A stretch of DNA of 20,476 nt from PALSA-894 sp049698215. Lineage in GTDB: Bacteria > Pseudomonadota > Alphaproteobacteria > Rhizobiales > Xanthobacteraceae. The notes under the pieces are model-generated. The model saw nothing but the letters and a program-made list of their open reading frames with translations, did not search any database and was not told where the DNA came from. Positions 1-6,675 of the stretch are shown piece after piece. The stretch is taken from contig JBAVXH010000097.1 of the NCBI GenBank assembly GCA_049698215.1, positions 1 through 20,476 on the forward strand. The letters run 5' to 3'. How positions within the stretch are numbered: the stretch's first letter is position 1; every line of letters starts with the position of its first letter. The position numbers and the translations under genes are program-made.

Positions 1-228
1 GTCCTGCAGGAGGCCTTTCGCCGCCATCACGCGCTGCAATGCGGCTTCTGCACCGCCGGCATCCTGATGTCGCTCGACTGGTATTTACGCCAAGTGCCCG
101 ATCCGAGCGAGGAAGCATTGCGCGAATTCTTGAGCGGCCACATCTGCCGCTGCACCGGTTATGTGCCGATTATCGCGGCGGCGCTCGATGCGGCGAAACG
201 GCTGCGCGAAACAGGAGAAGGCAAATGA
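1..228 (+). CDS. [2Fe-2S] small subunit of a molybdenum hydroxylase (CoxS/XdhA type), 3' end only
   Basis: The frame enters open from the left edge and ends at the TGA at 226-228, giving 75 C-terminal residues. They contain CGFCTAG (residues 15-21 of the fragment) and, further on, SGHICRCTGY. These are the four cysteines of the C-terminal [2Fe-2S]-binding domain of xanthine dehydrogenase/CO dehydrogenase small subunits, also seen in isoquinoline and nicotinate hydroxylases. In these enzymes the subunit passes electrons from the molybdopterin centre. The large and FAD subunits would lie outside the window, upstream, so the substrate is unknown. The stop overlaps the next gene's start (ATGA), so the two are translationally coupled. 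The neighbouring FAH-family gene suggests hydroxylation of an aromatic or heterocyclic compound, which is inference. Family is certain; the substrate is not. Confidence 0.93.
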   Translation, partial: VLQEAFRRHHALQCGFCTAGILMSLDWYLRQVPDPSEEALREFLSGHICRCTGYVPIIAAALDAAKRLRETGEGK

Positions 229-1004
229 AATGGTGCCGGTTCACGGTCGGCGGCGAGACGTCGTTCGGGACGATCCAGGACGACACGGTGATCAAGGTCG
301 ACGGCATGCCGTGGGGCGAGCACAAGGTGACCGGGCAGATTACGCCGCTCAAGGACGTGAAGCTCGAGCTACCGGTCATCCCCAGCACCTTCTTCTGCGT
401 CGGCGTGAATTACCGCGACCACGTCGACCGCATGGCGGCGAAGCGCGGAACCAAGCCGTCCTATCCGCCACGCCCGGACATCGGCTATCGCGCCAACAAT
501 GCGCTGATCGCGCATGAGGAAAATATCGTGAAGCCGCGCGATGCCGGCGGGGAGTTCCAGTACGAGGGCGAGCTTGTGGCGGTATTCGGCAAGCGCTGCC
601 GCAATGTGTCGAAGGAAGACGCGCTCACTCACGTGTTCGGCTGGACCATCGGCAACGACGTGAGCGAGCGCACCTGGCAGGCCAACGACCGTACGCTCTG
701 GCGCGCCAAGAACTGCGACACGTTCAAGCCGATGGGGCCGTGGATCGTCACCGGCCCGGACCTTGACGCAATGGTGACGACGATCCGCCTCAACGGGCAG
801 GTGGCGGAGACGTTCAAGACCAACAACATGATCTTCGACGCGCCGACCTACATCTCCGAGGTCAGCAAGTACTGCACCATCGAGCCGGGCGACGTGATGT
901 GGATGGGCACCGACGGCGTGCCCGAGAACATGACGGTCGGGGACGTGTGCGAGATCGAGATCAGCGGGATAGGCACGCTCAGAAACAAGGTTATCGCCGA
1001 ATAA
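225..1004 (+). CDS. Fumarylacetoacetate hydrolase (FAH) family protein
   Basis: 259 residues. The family hydrolyses, decarboxylates or isomerises beta-diketo or 2-oxo acids from aromatic ring cleavage, using a divalent metal. The FAH core runs from about residue 54 to the end. Visible are the NYRDH segment (62-66, with the candidate catalytic His66), the metal-binding acidic pair in YEGEL (Glu114, Glu116) and the third ligand in IGNDVSERTWQ (Asp145). Lys168 sits in the FKPMGPW stretch typical of the family. The start at 225 has a strong AGGAGAAGG ribosome site just upstream and overlaps the previous stop. The same frame stays open upstream to 39, but that part lies inside the iron-sulfur gene. 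Closest role by architecture is a 2-hydroxyhepta-2,4-diene-1,7-dioate isomerase, oxaloacetate decarboxylase or fumarylpyruvate hydrolase; sequence alone does not decide. Confidence 0.92.
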   Translation: MKWCRFTVGGETSFGTIQDDTVIKVDGMPWGEHKVTGQITPLKDVKLELPVIPSTFFCVGVNYRDHVDRMAAKRGTKPSYPPRPDIGYRANNALIAHEENIVKPRDAGGEFQYEGELVAVFGKRCRNVSKEDALTHVFGWTIGNDVSERTWQANDRTLWRAKNCDTFKPMGPWIVTGPDLDAMVTTIRLNGQVAETFKTNNMIFDAPTYISEVSKYCTIEPGDVMWMGTDGVPENMTVGDVCEIEISGIGTLRNKVIAE

Positions 1005-1013
1005 CATCTCCGT

Positions 1014-1111
1014 CGTCATGCCCCGCGAAAGCGGGGCACCCAGTAAACGCCGGCGGCGCGATATGGCAACGGCGGTGATTACTGGGTCGCCCGCCTTCGC
1101 GGGCGATGACG
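1014..1111. repeat. Dispersed palindromic repeat, copy A (CCCGCGAAAGCGGG type)
   Basis: Two outer arms, 1014-1046 and 1079-1111, are near-perfect inverted copies of each other, both running from CGTCAT to CCCAGTAA. Each arm contains its own small hairpin; the left one is GCCCCGC-GAAA-GCGGGGC, a 7-bp stem with a GNRA tetraloop. The element lies between the converging ends of the FAH gene and the alpha/beta hydrolase, so it could act as a two-way transcript end or mRNA stabiliser. Related copies lie at 4403-4509 and 16446-16520. Confidence 0.85.
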
Positions 1112-1121
1112 AACCGAGAGA

Positions 1122-1958
1122 TCACGGCAACTTCCGCACCCACTCCGCGATCGCCTTCACCACCGCCGCCGGCTGCTCGGGCAGCAGCGCATGGCTCGAG
1201 TTCGGGATCACCGCAAGCGTCACGCGATCCGGGAACTCGGTCTTGAGATCGTTGCGCGAGGCCTCGGGCATGAACGGATCGTTGCCGGCCTGCAGGTCGA
1301 ACAGCGGCACGCTGCCGGCCGCCCACCAGTCGGACTGCTTCACGTTCGCGGCGGCGACACGCTGCGCTTCGCTTGCCTCCTTCCACCAGCCCTTAAGCCA
1401 GATGCGCGGATCGTTGCCGGTCGCGAAGAAGATCTCCTGCATGGCGGCGAGCCGGTCGGCCTCGGGCACGGACTCGTCCGCGCTCTTGGACACAAGCTGC
1501 GAGAGCCGCGGCGGAAATTTCTTCGCGGCGGCCGCCGCCAGCACTACGCCGCGCACCAGCTTCGGATGGTCGACCGCCGTCATGCGCGCGACCCAGTTGC
1601 CATAGGCATGCCCGACGATGACGGCAGGGCCGGCATTCTCGCGCGTGATCACTTCGGCAATATCGCGCGCCAGATCGTGCAGCGTGATGTCCCTGAGCGG
1701 CCCCTTGCTGGCGTGCATGCCGCGCGGTTGCGGGCGCAGCACGCGGAAGCCCTCTTTCGCAAGTCCGGCCGCAACCTCGTCGTAATCTTCCGAGTCGCGC
1801 CCACGCGAGGGTAACAACACGATCAGCGGCCCACGCCCCTCCGCGATCAGGTCGATCGTCACATTGTCGTAGGTGACGAGAGTGCGCGTGCGCTCCTGCG
1901 CTGCCGCGATGCCGGTCATCAGGATGGCCCCCGTTATCAGCGCAAGGATCGATTTCAT
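1122..1958 (-). CDS. Exported alpha/beta-hydrolase-fold protein with Ala at the nucleophile position
   Basis: 278 residues. Residues 1-20 form a signal peptide (Lys2, then a hydrophobic stretch ending AAA before Gln21), so the protein is predicted periplasmic. The start at 1958 is chosen because it has the signal peptide and a GGAGGAG ribosome site; the frame runs 39 codons further up without support. The fold is clear: LLPSRGRD (48-55, oxyanion region), the nucleophile elbow VGHAYGNW (115-122), an acid candidate Asp227 (AGNDPFMP) and His256 (NSSHALLP). The elbow normally reads G-x-S-x-G; here it is G-H-A-Y-G with Ala118, read directly as a GCC codon. From memory, a group of rhizobial hydrolases shares GHAFGN here, so this may be a conserved subgroup and not decay. 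Activity as a classical serine esterase is unlikely. Confidence 0.88.
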   Translation of the reverse strand: MKSILALITGAILMTGIAAAQERTRTLVTYDNVTIDLIAEGRGPLIVLLPSRGRDSEDYDEVAAGLAKEGFRVLRPQPRGMHASKGPLRDITLHDLARDIAEVITRENAGPAVIVGHAYGNWVARMTAVDHPKLVRGVVLAAAAAKKFPPRLSQLVSKSADESVPEADRLAAMQEIFFATGNDPRIWLKGWWKEASEAQRVAAANVKQSDWWAAGSVPLFDLQAGNDPFMPEASRNDLKTEFPDRVTLAVIPNSSHALLPEQPAAVVKAIAEWVRKLP

Positions 1959-1993
1959 TGCCTGCTCCTCCGGCTGAAGCCTAGCCGAGCGCC

Positions 1994-2005
1994 TGCGCAT
2001 GCGCA
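1994..2005. promoter_or_regulatory. Perfect 12-bp palindrome in a divergent promoter region (possible operator)
   Basis: TGCGCATGCGCA lies in the 110-base gap between the divergent alpha/beta hydrolase (start 1958, -) and the DUF35 gene (start 2069, +). A palindrome here could be a shared operator, but GC-rich alternating sequence also arises by chance and no known regulator site matches. No regulator gene is in the window. Confidence 0.25.
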
Positions 2006-2068
2006 CCATGCGTGACGCGTGTTGATCGGCGGCGCATCGAAGGGCAGAGTGGGCTCGGGAGAACGCGC

Positions 2069-2449
2069 ATGCCAAACGACGCCATGTCGCCCTACGCGAC
2101 CTACGTTTCGCACCTCGAAAAAGGCGAGCTTGCCTATCAATTCAGTCCCGCGGCGAACCGCGCGGTGTTCTTTCCACGCCTGCTCTGCCCCTACACCGGC
2201 AGTGACAAGCTGGAGTGGTGCGTGAGCTCGGGCCGCGGCACCGTCTATGCGACGACGGTCGTTCATCCAGCCGAAGGCGCGCCGTTCAATGTCGTGCTGA
2301 TCGACTGCGACGAAGGCTTCCGGCTGATGAGCCGCGTCGAGGACGTGGCGCCGATGGACGTGAAAATCGGCATGCGGGTGAAGTTCCGCGTGTACAAGCC
2401 CGGTGGCGAGGAAGACCCAATCCCGGTGTTCACTCCGGAGGCCGCGTGA
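2069..2449 (+). CDS. DUF35-type OB-fold protein, partner of the thiolase-like protein
   Basis: 126 residues. DUF35 proteins have an N-terminal zinc ribbon and an OB-fold, and pair with thiolase-like proteins or acyl-CoA hydratases in steroid and terpenoid side-chain breakdown. Seen here: the ribbon region at about 22-51 (from YQFSPAANRAVF to CPYTGSDKLEW), then SGRGTVYATTVVH (54-66) and OB-fold strands to about 112. In most relatives the ribbon has two Cys-x-x-Cys pairs. Aligned by eye, the positions here are Ser26, Ala29, Cys40 and Thr43, so only one ligand remains and zinc is probably not bound. The start at 2069 follows GGGAGAA; Met6 at 2084 is an alternative. The stop overlaps the next start (TGATG), and gene order DUF35-thiolase is the usual one for the complex. 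Confidence 0.86.
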   Translation: MPNDAMSPYATYVSHLEKGELAYQFSPAANRAVFFPRLLCPYTGSDKLEWCVSSGRGTVYATTVVHPAEGAPFNVVLIDCDEGFRLMSRVEDVAPMDVKIGMRVKFRVYKPGGEEDPIPVFTPEAA

Positions 2450-3603
2450 TGGAAAACCTCAAGCGCGGCGCGGCGGCGATCGTGGGCGTCGCCGAATCCG
2501 ATCTCGGCCAGGTCGCCGACGGCATGAGCCCGATGGACCTTGTGGCGCAGGGCACGCAGCGCGCGCTCGCCGATTGTGGGTTGACGCTGAAAGACGTGGA
2601 CGGGCTGTTCTGCGCCATGACGCAGGCGCGCATGTCGATCGTGCAGATGATCGAGTATCTCGGCATCGCGCCGAAGTTCATCGGCTCATCGATGACCGGC
2701 GGCTCGTCGTTCGAGTTTCATGTCGCGCAGGCGGCGGCGGCCATTCAGGCCGGCCTCTGCAATGTCGCGGTGATCGCCTACGGCTCGACCCAGCGCAGCG
2801 TCGGACGGCGGCAGTCGTCCGCGCGCGAGATCAACCCATATGAAACACCGTTCAATCCGTTCATGCCGACCAGCGCCTACGCGCTGGCCGCCTCGCGCCA
2901 CATGCATCAGTTCGGCACCACGCGCGAGCAGCTTGCCGAGGTCGCGGTTGCGGCGCGCAAGTGGGCGCAGCTCAATCCGGTCGCGTGGGAAAAGAAGGAC
3001 CTTACTGTCGCTGACGTACTGAAGTCGCGCATGATCTCGTATCCGTTCACGGTGCGCGACTGCTGCCTCGTCACCGACGGCGGCGGCGCGATCGTCATGA
3101 CAAGCGCCGAGCGCGCCAAGTCGCTGAAGAAGCCGCCGGCTTACCTGCTCGGCTATGGCCACGGCGTGACGCACGCGAGCATCTCGTGCATGCCGGACTT
3201 GACCGTCACGGGCGCGAAGCCCGCGGGCGAGGCCGCCTACAAGATGGCCAAGCTGTCCGCAAAAGACTGCGACATGGTGCAGCTCTACGATGCCTTCACC
3301 ATCAACACGGTGCTGTTCCTGGAAGACCTCGGCTTCTGCCAAAAGGGCGAGGGCGGGGCGTTCGTCTCGGGCGGCAACATCGCGCCTGGCGGCAAGCTGC
3401 CGGTGAACACCAGCGGCGGCGGTCTCTCCTACTGCCATCCTGGCATGTACGGCCTGTTCATCCTGATCGAGGGCGTGCGCCAGCTGCGCGGCGAGTGTGG
3501 CGCGCGGCAGGTGAAGAAGCACGATGTCGCGATGGTGCACGGCAACGGCGGCGTGCTCTCCGCGCAGGCGAGCGTGATTTTGGGGGCGAGCGCGACGGTT
3601 TAG
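2449..3603 (+). CDS. Thiolase-like protein of the SCP2/lipid-transfer (Ltp2) group, probable retro-aldolase
   Basis: 384 residues, full length for the SCP2-thiolase/Ltp family. Thiolase fold features are present: the region around residues 80-102, YDAFT (280-284), CHPGMYG (329-335, with His330) and HGNGG (364-368). The nucleophilic cysteine of true thiolases (C-A-S-G context) is not there; the aligned stretch is T-G-G-S-S (83-87), with Gly84 at the Cys position. The C-terminal catalytic Cys-x-G motif is also replaced by HGNGG. Tyr280 and Tyr328 lie where Ltp2-type steroid aldolases carry conserved tyrosines thought to be catalytic. With the DUF35 partner directly upstream, a retro-aldol cleavage of a 3-hydroxyacyl-CoA, possibly a branched one, is more likely than thiolysis. 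The substrate is unknown. The gene overlaps its upstream partner by one base. Confidence 0.88.
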   Translation: MENLKRGAAAIVGVAESDLGQVADGMSPMDLVAQGTQRALADCGLTLKDVDGLFCAMTQARMSIVQMIEYLGIAPKFIGSSMTGGSSFEFHVAQAAAAIQAGLCNVAVIAYGSTQRSVGRRQSSAREINPYETPFNPFMPTSAYALAASRHMHQFGTTREQLAEVAVAARKWAQLNPVAWEKKDLTVADVLKSRMISYPFTVRDCCLVTDGGGAIVMTSAERAKSLKKPPAYLLGYGHGVTHASISCMPDLTVTGAKPAGEAAYKMAKLSAKDCDMVQLYDAFTINTVLFLEDLGFCQKGEGGAFVSGGNIAPGGKLPVNTSGGGLSYCHPGMYGLFILIEGVRQLRGECGARQVKKHDVAMVHGNGGVLSAQASVILGASATV

Positions 3604-4388
3604 GCTCCGGCGGAATCCAAAAACACGCCGATCTCCGTCGCCACTAGCTCCGGCGTCTGCCAGCCGGCGTAGTGCCCGGTGCGCAGTACCTTGAACTTGG
3701 CGCCCGGGATCGCCTTGGCGATCGGCTCGACGCGGCTCGGGGGGCGGCCGCGGTCGAACTCCCCGCCGATGACCAGCACCGGGCATTTGATCGACGGCAG
3801 TTCCGGCGTGAGGTCCGTGTTGGAGAGCATGCGGTAGATGGCGGCAAAGCTCGCCGGATCGTTGGCGAGCCATCGCGAACGCCAGGCCTCGAAGCGGTGC
3901 CGGTCACTGCGCAATTCCTCGGGATAGCCATTCGCGGCGGTCGCCTCGAAGGCGATGCGCACGCCGTTGCGCTCGAAGTCATCGACGCGGGCAAGCGTCG
4001 CGGCGCGGTTCTCGGGCGGCATGAAGGTCGCCGGGCTGGTGACGATCGCGGCGGCGATCCGCTCGGGAAAGCGATGCGCCGTATGCAGCGCGATCGCGCC
4101 GCCGACCGCCGTGCCGGCGAGCGAAACCCTCTCATTGATGCCGAGCCCGTCGAGCAGCGCGATCAGGTCGTCGGTCATCGTGTCGATGGCGAGCGGCCCG
4201 CGGATTTTCTCGGAGAAACCGGCGCCGCGCGTGTCGTAGCGCACGACGCGACGCTGGGCGGCAAGGATCGGCGCGACCAGGCCCCAGCTTTCCATGCTGC
4301 CGCCCATCTCGTGAATCAGCACGATGGGCTTGCCGGCGCCCTCGACGGCATAGCGCAGCGACACGCCATTCGCCTCGATGAAGTTCAT
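3600..4388 (-). CDS. Alpha/beta hydrolase, enol-lactonase-like, with Ala at the nucleophile position
   Basis: 262 residues, no signal peptide, so cytoplasmic. Overall it resembles 3-oxoadipate enol-lactonase and related hydrolases: IHEMGGS (25-31, oxyanion region), YDTRGAGFS (51-59), an elbow at 91-97, Asp212 (GGEFDRG) and His239 (RTGHYAG). The elbow reads A-G-T-A-V-G-G, so the usual serine is Ala94; the codon is GCG on the coding strand. Asp and His of the triad remain. It lies downstream of the CoA-transferase genes on the same strand, separated by repeat copy B, which fits a pca-like grouping. Its TAA (3600-3602) overlaps the TAG of the convergent thiolase-like gene (3601-3603). It could be a non-hydrolytic member, such as a lyase, dehydratase or cofactor-free oxygenase relative, which is inference. 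Confidence 0.88.
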   Translation of the reverse strand: MNFIEANGVSLRYAVEGAGKPIVLIHEMGGSMESWGLVAPILAAQRRVVRYDTRGAGFSEKIRGPLAIDTMTDDLIALLDGLGINERVSLAGTAVGGAIALHTAHRFPERIAAAIVTSPATFMPPENRAATLARVDDFERNGVRIAFEATAANGYPEELRSDRHRFEAWRSRWLANDPASFAAIYRMLSNTDLTPELPSIKCPVLVIGGEFDRGRPPSRVEPIAKAIPGAKFKVLRTGHYAGWQTPELVATEIGVFLDSAGA

Positions 4389-4402
4389 GACAGTCCTACT
4401 CT

Positions 4403-4509
4403 CCGCTCATGCCCGCGAAAGCGGGCATCCAGTTCTTCGGCCTCTGGGTCCCCGCTGGAGCCTGCCCTCGGGCAAGCCGAAGGCGCGACCCGTGGGCGGG
4501 GACGAGCGG
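4403..4509. repeat. Dispersed palindromic repeat, copy B (CCCGCGAAAGCGGG type)
   Basis: The left arm 4403-4437 contains the hairpin GCCCGC-GAAA-GCGGGC and, as read, is identical over 35 bases to the reverse complement of the right arm of copy F (16486-16520). The right arm, 4487-4509, is a diverged inverted match ending GAGCGG. The element fills the gap between the CoA-transferase beta subunit stop (4511) and the alpha/beta hydrolase start (4388) on the minus strand, so it would lie in the mRNA just ahead of the hydrolase. Confidence 0.85.
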
Positions 4510-4510
4510 C

Positions 4511-5191
4511 CTAATTCGGCTCCGCAATCGCCGGTGCGGTGAGTGGCTTGCAATCCGGCGCAAAGGTCAGCGGCGCGCCGGTCTTGGCCTGCAGTTCATC
4601 GCGGCTAATCTCGACCATTTCGCGCACCACAAACCCTTGCGGCGTCACGTCGACCACGGCCAGGTCCGTATAGATCCGGCTCACGCACTTGACCGCGGTC
4701 AGCGGCAACGCGCATGTCTCCAGGAGCCGCGGCGCGCCCTTGCGCGTCACGTGCTCCATGATGACGCGCACCTCGCGCGCGCAGGCGGCGAGATCCATCG
4801 CGCCGCCGACCAGCGGGCCGCGGTTCGGCACGCGCATGTCCCAATTTGCGAGATCGCCGTTTGCCGCGACCTCAAAGGCGCCGAGGATCGTCACGTCGAT
4901 GTGTCCGCCGCGGATCATCGCGAACGACCATGAGCTGTCGATGATCGACGCGCCCGGCCGCAGCGTGATGCGCCGCGAGCCGGCGTCCACCAGGTCGGCG
5001 TCGGCCTTGTCGGGCGCGGCGAGCGGCCCGACACCGACAACGCCGTTCTCCGACTGGAGGATCACGTCCACATCCGGCCGCAAGTAGTCCGAGCAGTGCA
5101 CCGGCAGCCCGATGCCGAGGTTGACGACCTGGCCGTCCTCGATGTCCTGCGCGGCGCGCCAGGTGATCTGCAGGCGGTTGAGCGCGCTCAT
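4511..5191 (-). CDS. 3-oxoacid CoA-transferase, beta subunit
   Basis: 226 residues, the usual length for subunit B of acetate/3-oxoadipate/acetoacetate CoA-transferases (family I). The catalytic glutamate is Glu48 in the SENG signature (47-50). Other family stretches are NLGIGLP (24-30), GPLAAPDKADADLVDAG (about 55-71) and a central GGHIDVTILGAFEV block (about 94-107). The enzyme moves CoA from succinyl-CoA or another donor to a 3-oxoacid. Its start overlaps the end of the alpha subunit gene by four bases (ATGA), as expected for a heteromeric enzyme. The annotation could be PcaJ or AtoA/ScoB-like; the nearby enol-lactonase-like gene leans to 3-oxoadipate, the HMG-CoA-lyase-like gene further on leans to acetoacetate. 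No symbol is assigned because the choice cannot be made from sequence alone. Confidence 0.92.
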   Translation of the reverse strand: MSALNRLQITWRAAQDIEDGQVVNLGIGLPVHCSDYLRPDVDVILQSENGVVGVGPLAAPDKADADLVDAGSRRITLRPGASIIDSSWSFAMIRGGHIDVTILGAFEVAANGDLANWDMRVPNRGPLVGGAMDLAACAREVRVIMEHVTRKGAPRLLETCALPLTAVKCVSRIYTDLAVVDVTPQGFVVREMVEISRDELQAKTGAPLTFAPDCKPLTAPAIAEPN

Positions 5192-5850
5192 GCGGCCACC
5201 ACGCGGTCGACGTACACGCCGGGCAACTGGATGCGCTCGCGCGGCAGCAGGTCGTCCGAGATGGCGCGCACCTCCGCGACGGCGAGCTTCGCGGCGCTGG
5301 CCATCGCGGGCCCGAAGTTCATCTGCGCGTAGTTGAACACGAGATTGCCGAGGCGGTCCGCGGTGTCGGCCCGCACCAGCGCGAGATCGCCGGTGATCGC
5401 CGTCTCCATCACGTAATCGCGGTCGCCGAACCGGCGTATCTCCTTGCCTTTCGTCAGCTCGGTGCCGAAGCCGACCGGCGTGTAGAACGCCGGAATTCCG
5501 GCGCCGCCGGCGCGAATGCGTTCCGTGAAGCTGCCCTGCGGCACCATCTCGAGCTCGATCTTGCCGGCCGTCCAGCGTGTCTCGAACGCCGACGGCTCCT
5601 TGTCGTGGCCGCGCGCCGCCGTGCAGATCACTTTGCGCACGAGATCGGCGGCGATCAGCTCATGCGTCAGCGAATAGCGGTGCGTCGCCGAATTCACCAC
5701 CAATGTGAGATTTTTCGGCCCCTTGTCGCGCAACGCGCGAAGCAGCTTGTTCGGAAACCCCGCGCCGCCGAAGCCGGTGATGAAGACCGTTGCGCCGTCG
5801 GACACGCCCTCGAGCGCATCGGCAAGGGTCACACGCTTGTCGATCGGCAT
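5188..5850 (-). CDS. 3-oxoacid CoA-transferase, alpha subunit
   Basis: 220 residues, normal for subunit A of the family. The glycine-rich signature ITGFGGAGFPNKL lies near the N-terminus (24-36), and PQGSFTERIRAGGAGIPAFY, typical of PcaI/ScoA proteins, lies in the middle. The start at 5850 follows a GGGGGTGG ribosome site; the frame is open 25 codons further up but without a better site. It is the first gene of the minus-strand run alpha subunit, beta subunit, repeat B, alpha/beta hydrolase. The 125-base gap to the divergent GST gene should hold both promoters; no convincing boxes were seen. Confidence 0.92.
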   Translation of the reverse strand: MPIDKRVTLADALEGVSDGATVFITGFGGAGFPNKLLRALRDKGPKNLTLVVNSATHRYSLTHELIAADLVRKVICTAARGHDKEPSAFETRWTAGKIELEMVPQGSFTERIRAGGAGIPAFYTPVGFGTELTKGKEIRRFGDRDYVMETAITGDLALVRADTADRLGNLVFNYAQMNFGPAMASAAKLAVAEVRAISDDLLPRERIQLPGVYVDRVVAA

Positions 5851-5975
5851 TCCACCCCCGCGAATTTTGCAACTGTCTAGCATCCGTCGCGGCGTCCGGC
5901 CATGTCGAATGCGGGGATGTGTCATGACTTTGCGCGCGGCCGGAATGGTGCCAAGCTTCGCGGTGAGGGACCGCG

Positions 5976-6602
5976 ATGAAAGACATGCTGCTGCACTGGT
6001 CGCCGCGCTCGCCGTTCGTGCGCAAGGTGATGATTGCGGCGCATGAGTGTGGGCTTGCCGGCCGCATCGAGACGGTGCGCACCGTCGTTGCTGCCTCGCA
6101 GCCGAACATCGAGCTGATGAAGGAAAATCCGCAGAGCCGGTTGCCGACCTTGCGGCTCGCCGACGGCACGGTGATCTACGACTCGCCGGTGATTTGCGAG
6201 TATTTCGACATGCTGGCGGGCGGCGGCAAACTGTTCCCGCAAGCTTCTCCCGAGCGTCTCGTCGCGATGCGCCGCCAATCGCTCGGCGACGGCATGCTCG
6301 ACACGCTGCTGATGTGGCGCGGCGAGGTGACCCGGCCGCCGGCGCAGCAGTCGATCAAGCACATGCAGGCGTGGCGGCTCAAAACCAACGTCTCGGTCGA
6401 TGCGCTGGAAGAAGAAGCCGACGCGCTCGCCAATTCGGGATTCTCGATCGGCCACATCGCGCTTGGCGTGGCTCTCGGCTACATCGATTTCCGCTTTCCC
6501 GAGCTGAACTGGCGCGAAGGCCATCCCAAGATCGCGGCATGGCACGCGGCGTTCGAGACGCGGCCCTCCGCAAGAGCCAACACGCCGGTGGACGAGCCAT
6601 GA
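5976..6602 (+). CDS. Glutathione S-transferase family protein
   Basis: 208 residues. The N-terminal thioredoxin-like domain (about 1-80) begins with a strand and the SPRSPFVRKVMIAAHE segment (9-24) typical of beta-class-like bacterial GSTs; it then has PQSRLPTLRLADG with the cis-proline, and the DSPVICEYFD helix. The all-helical C-terminal domain covers about 90-200 and includes GFSIGHIALGVALGYIDFRF. Members conjugate glutathione, isomerise maleyl compounds or dehalogenate. The zeta-class SSCS-type motif of maleylacetoacetate isomerase is not seen, so that role is less likely despite the FAH gene nearby. Met4 (5985) is an alternative start. It is the first gene of a run that continues with an MBL hydrolase and an aldolase after repeat E. 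Confidence 0.88.
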   Translation: MKDMLLHWSPRSPFVRKVMIAAHECGLAGRIETVRTVVAASQPNIELMKENPQSRLPTLRLADGTVIYDSPVICEYFDMLAGGGKLFPQASPERLVAMRRQSLGDGMLDTLLMWRGEVTRPPAQQSIKHMQAWRLKTNVSVDALEEEADALANSGFSIGHIALGVALGYIDFRFPELNWREGHPKIAAWHAAFETRPSARANTPVDEP

Positions 6603-6617
6603 TCCGCGCTTGCGCGT

Positions 6618-6660
6618 CCCGGGCGCAGCGCAGCATGGAATGGTGCGCTGCAGACCCGGG
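6618..6660. repeat. Dispersed palindromic repeat, copy E (CCCGGG/GCAGCGCA type)
   Basis: The arms 6618-6632 and 6644-6660 share a CCCGGG core and an 8-base GCAGCGCA/TGCGCTGC match, with a two-base offset between them. Similar 'cccgggtctgcagcgcac' elements are common in Bradyrhizobium-like genomes (from memory). It sits in the 73-base gap between the GST stop and the MBL start, in the leader of the MBL gene. Confidence 0.65.
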
Positions 6661-6675
6661 ATCGGACAAACACCG

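Noticed and set aside
39..224. Upstream extension of the FAH gene frame
   Set aside because: It lies inside the iron-sulfur protein gene in another frame. The ATG at 225 has a strong ribosome site and begins the family's usual N-terminus.
1014..1111. Possible CRISPR-like repeat or ordinary terminator
   Set aside because: The arms are inverted, not directly repeated with spacers, and no T-tract follows. It is a dispersed palindromic element.
2686..3873. Open frame of 395 codons on the minus strand
   Set aside because: Antisense to the thiolase-like gene and overlapping the real alpha/beta hydrolase in another frame; low-complexity composition.
5976..6602. Maleylacetoacetate or maleylpyruvate isomerase pairing with the FAH gene
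   Set aside because: The zeta-class serine-rich motif is missing and the genes are 5 kb apart in different transcription units, so only the GST family is called.
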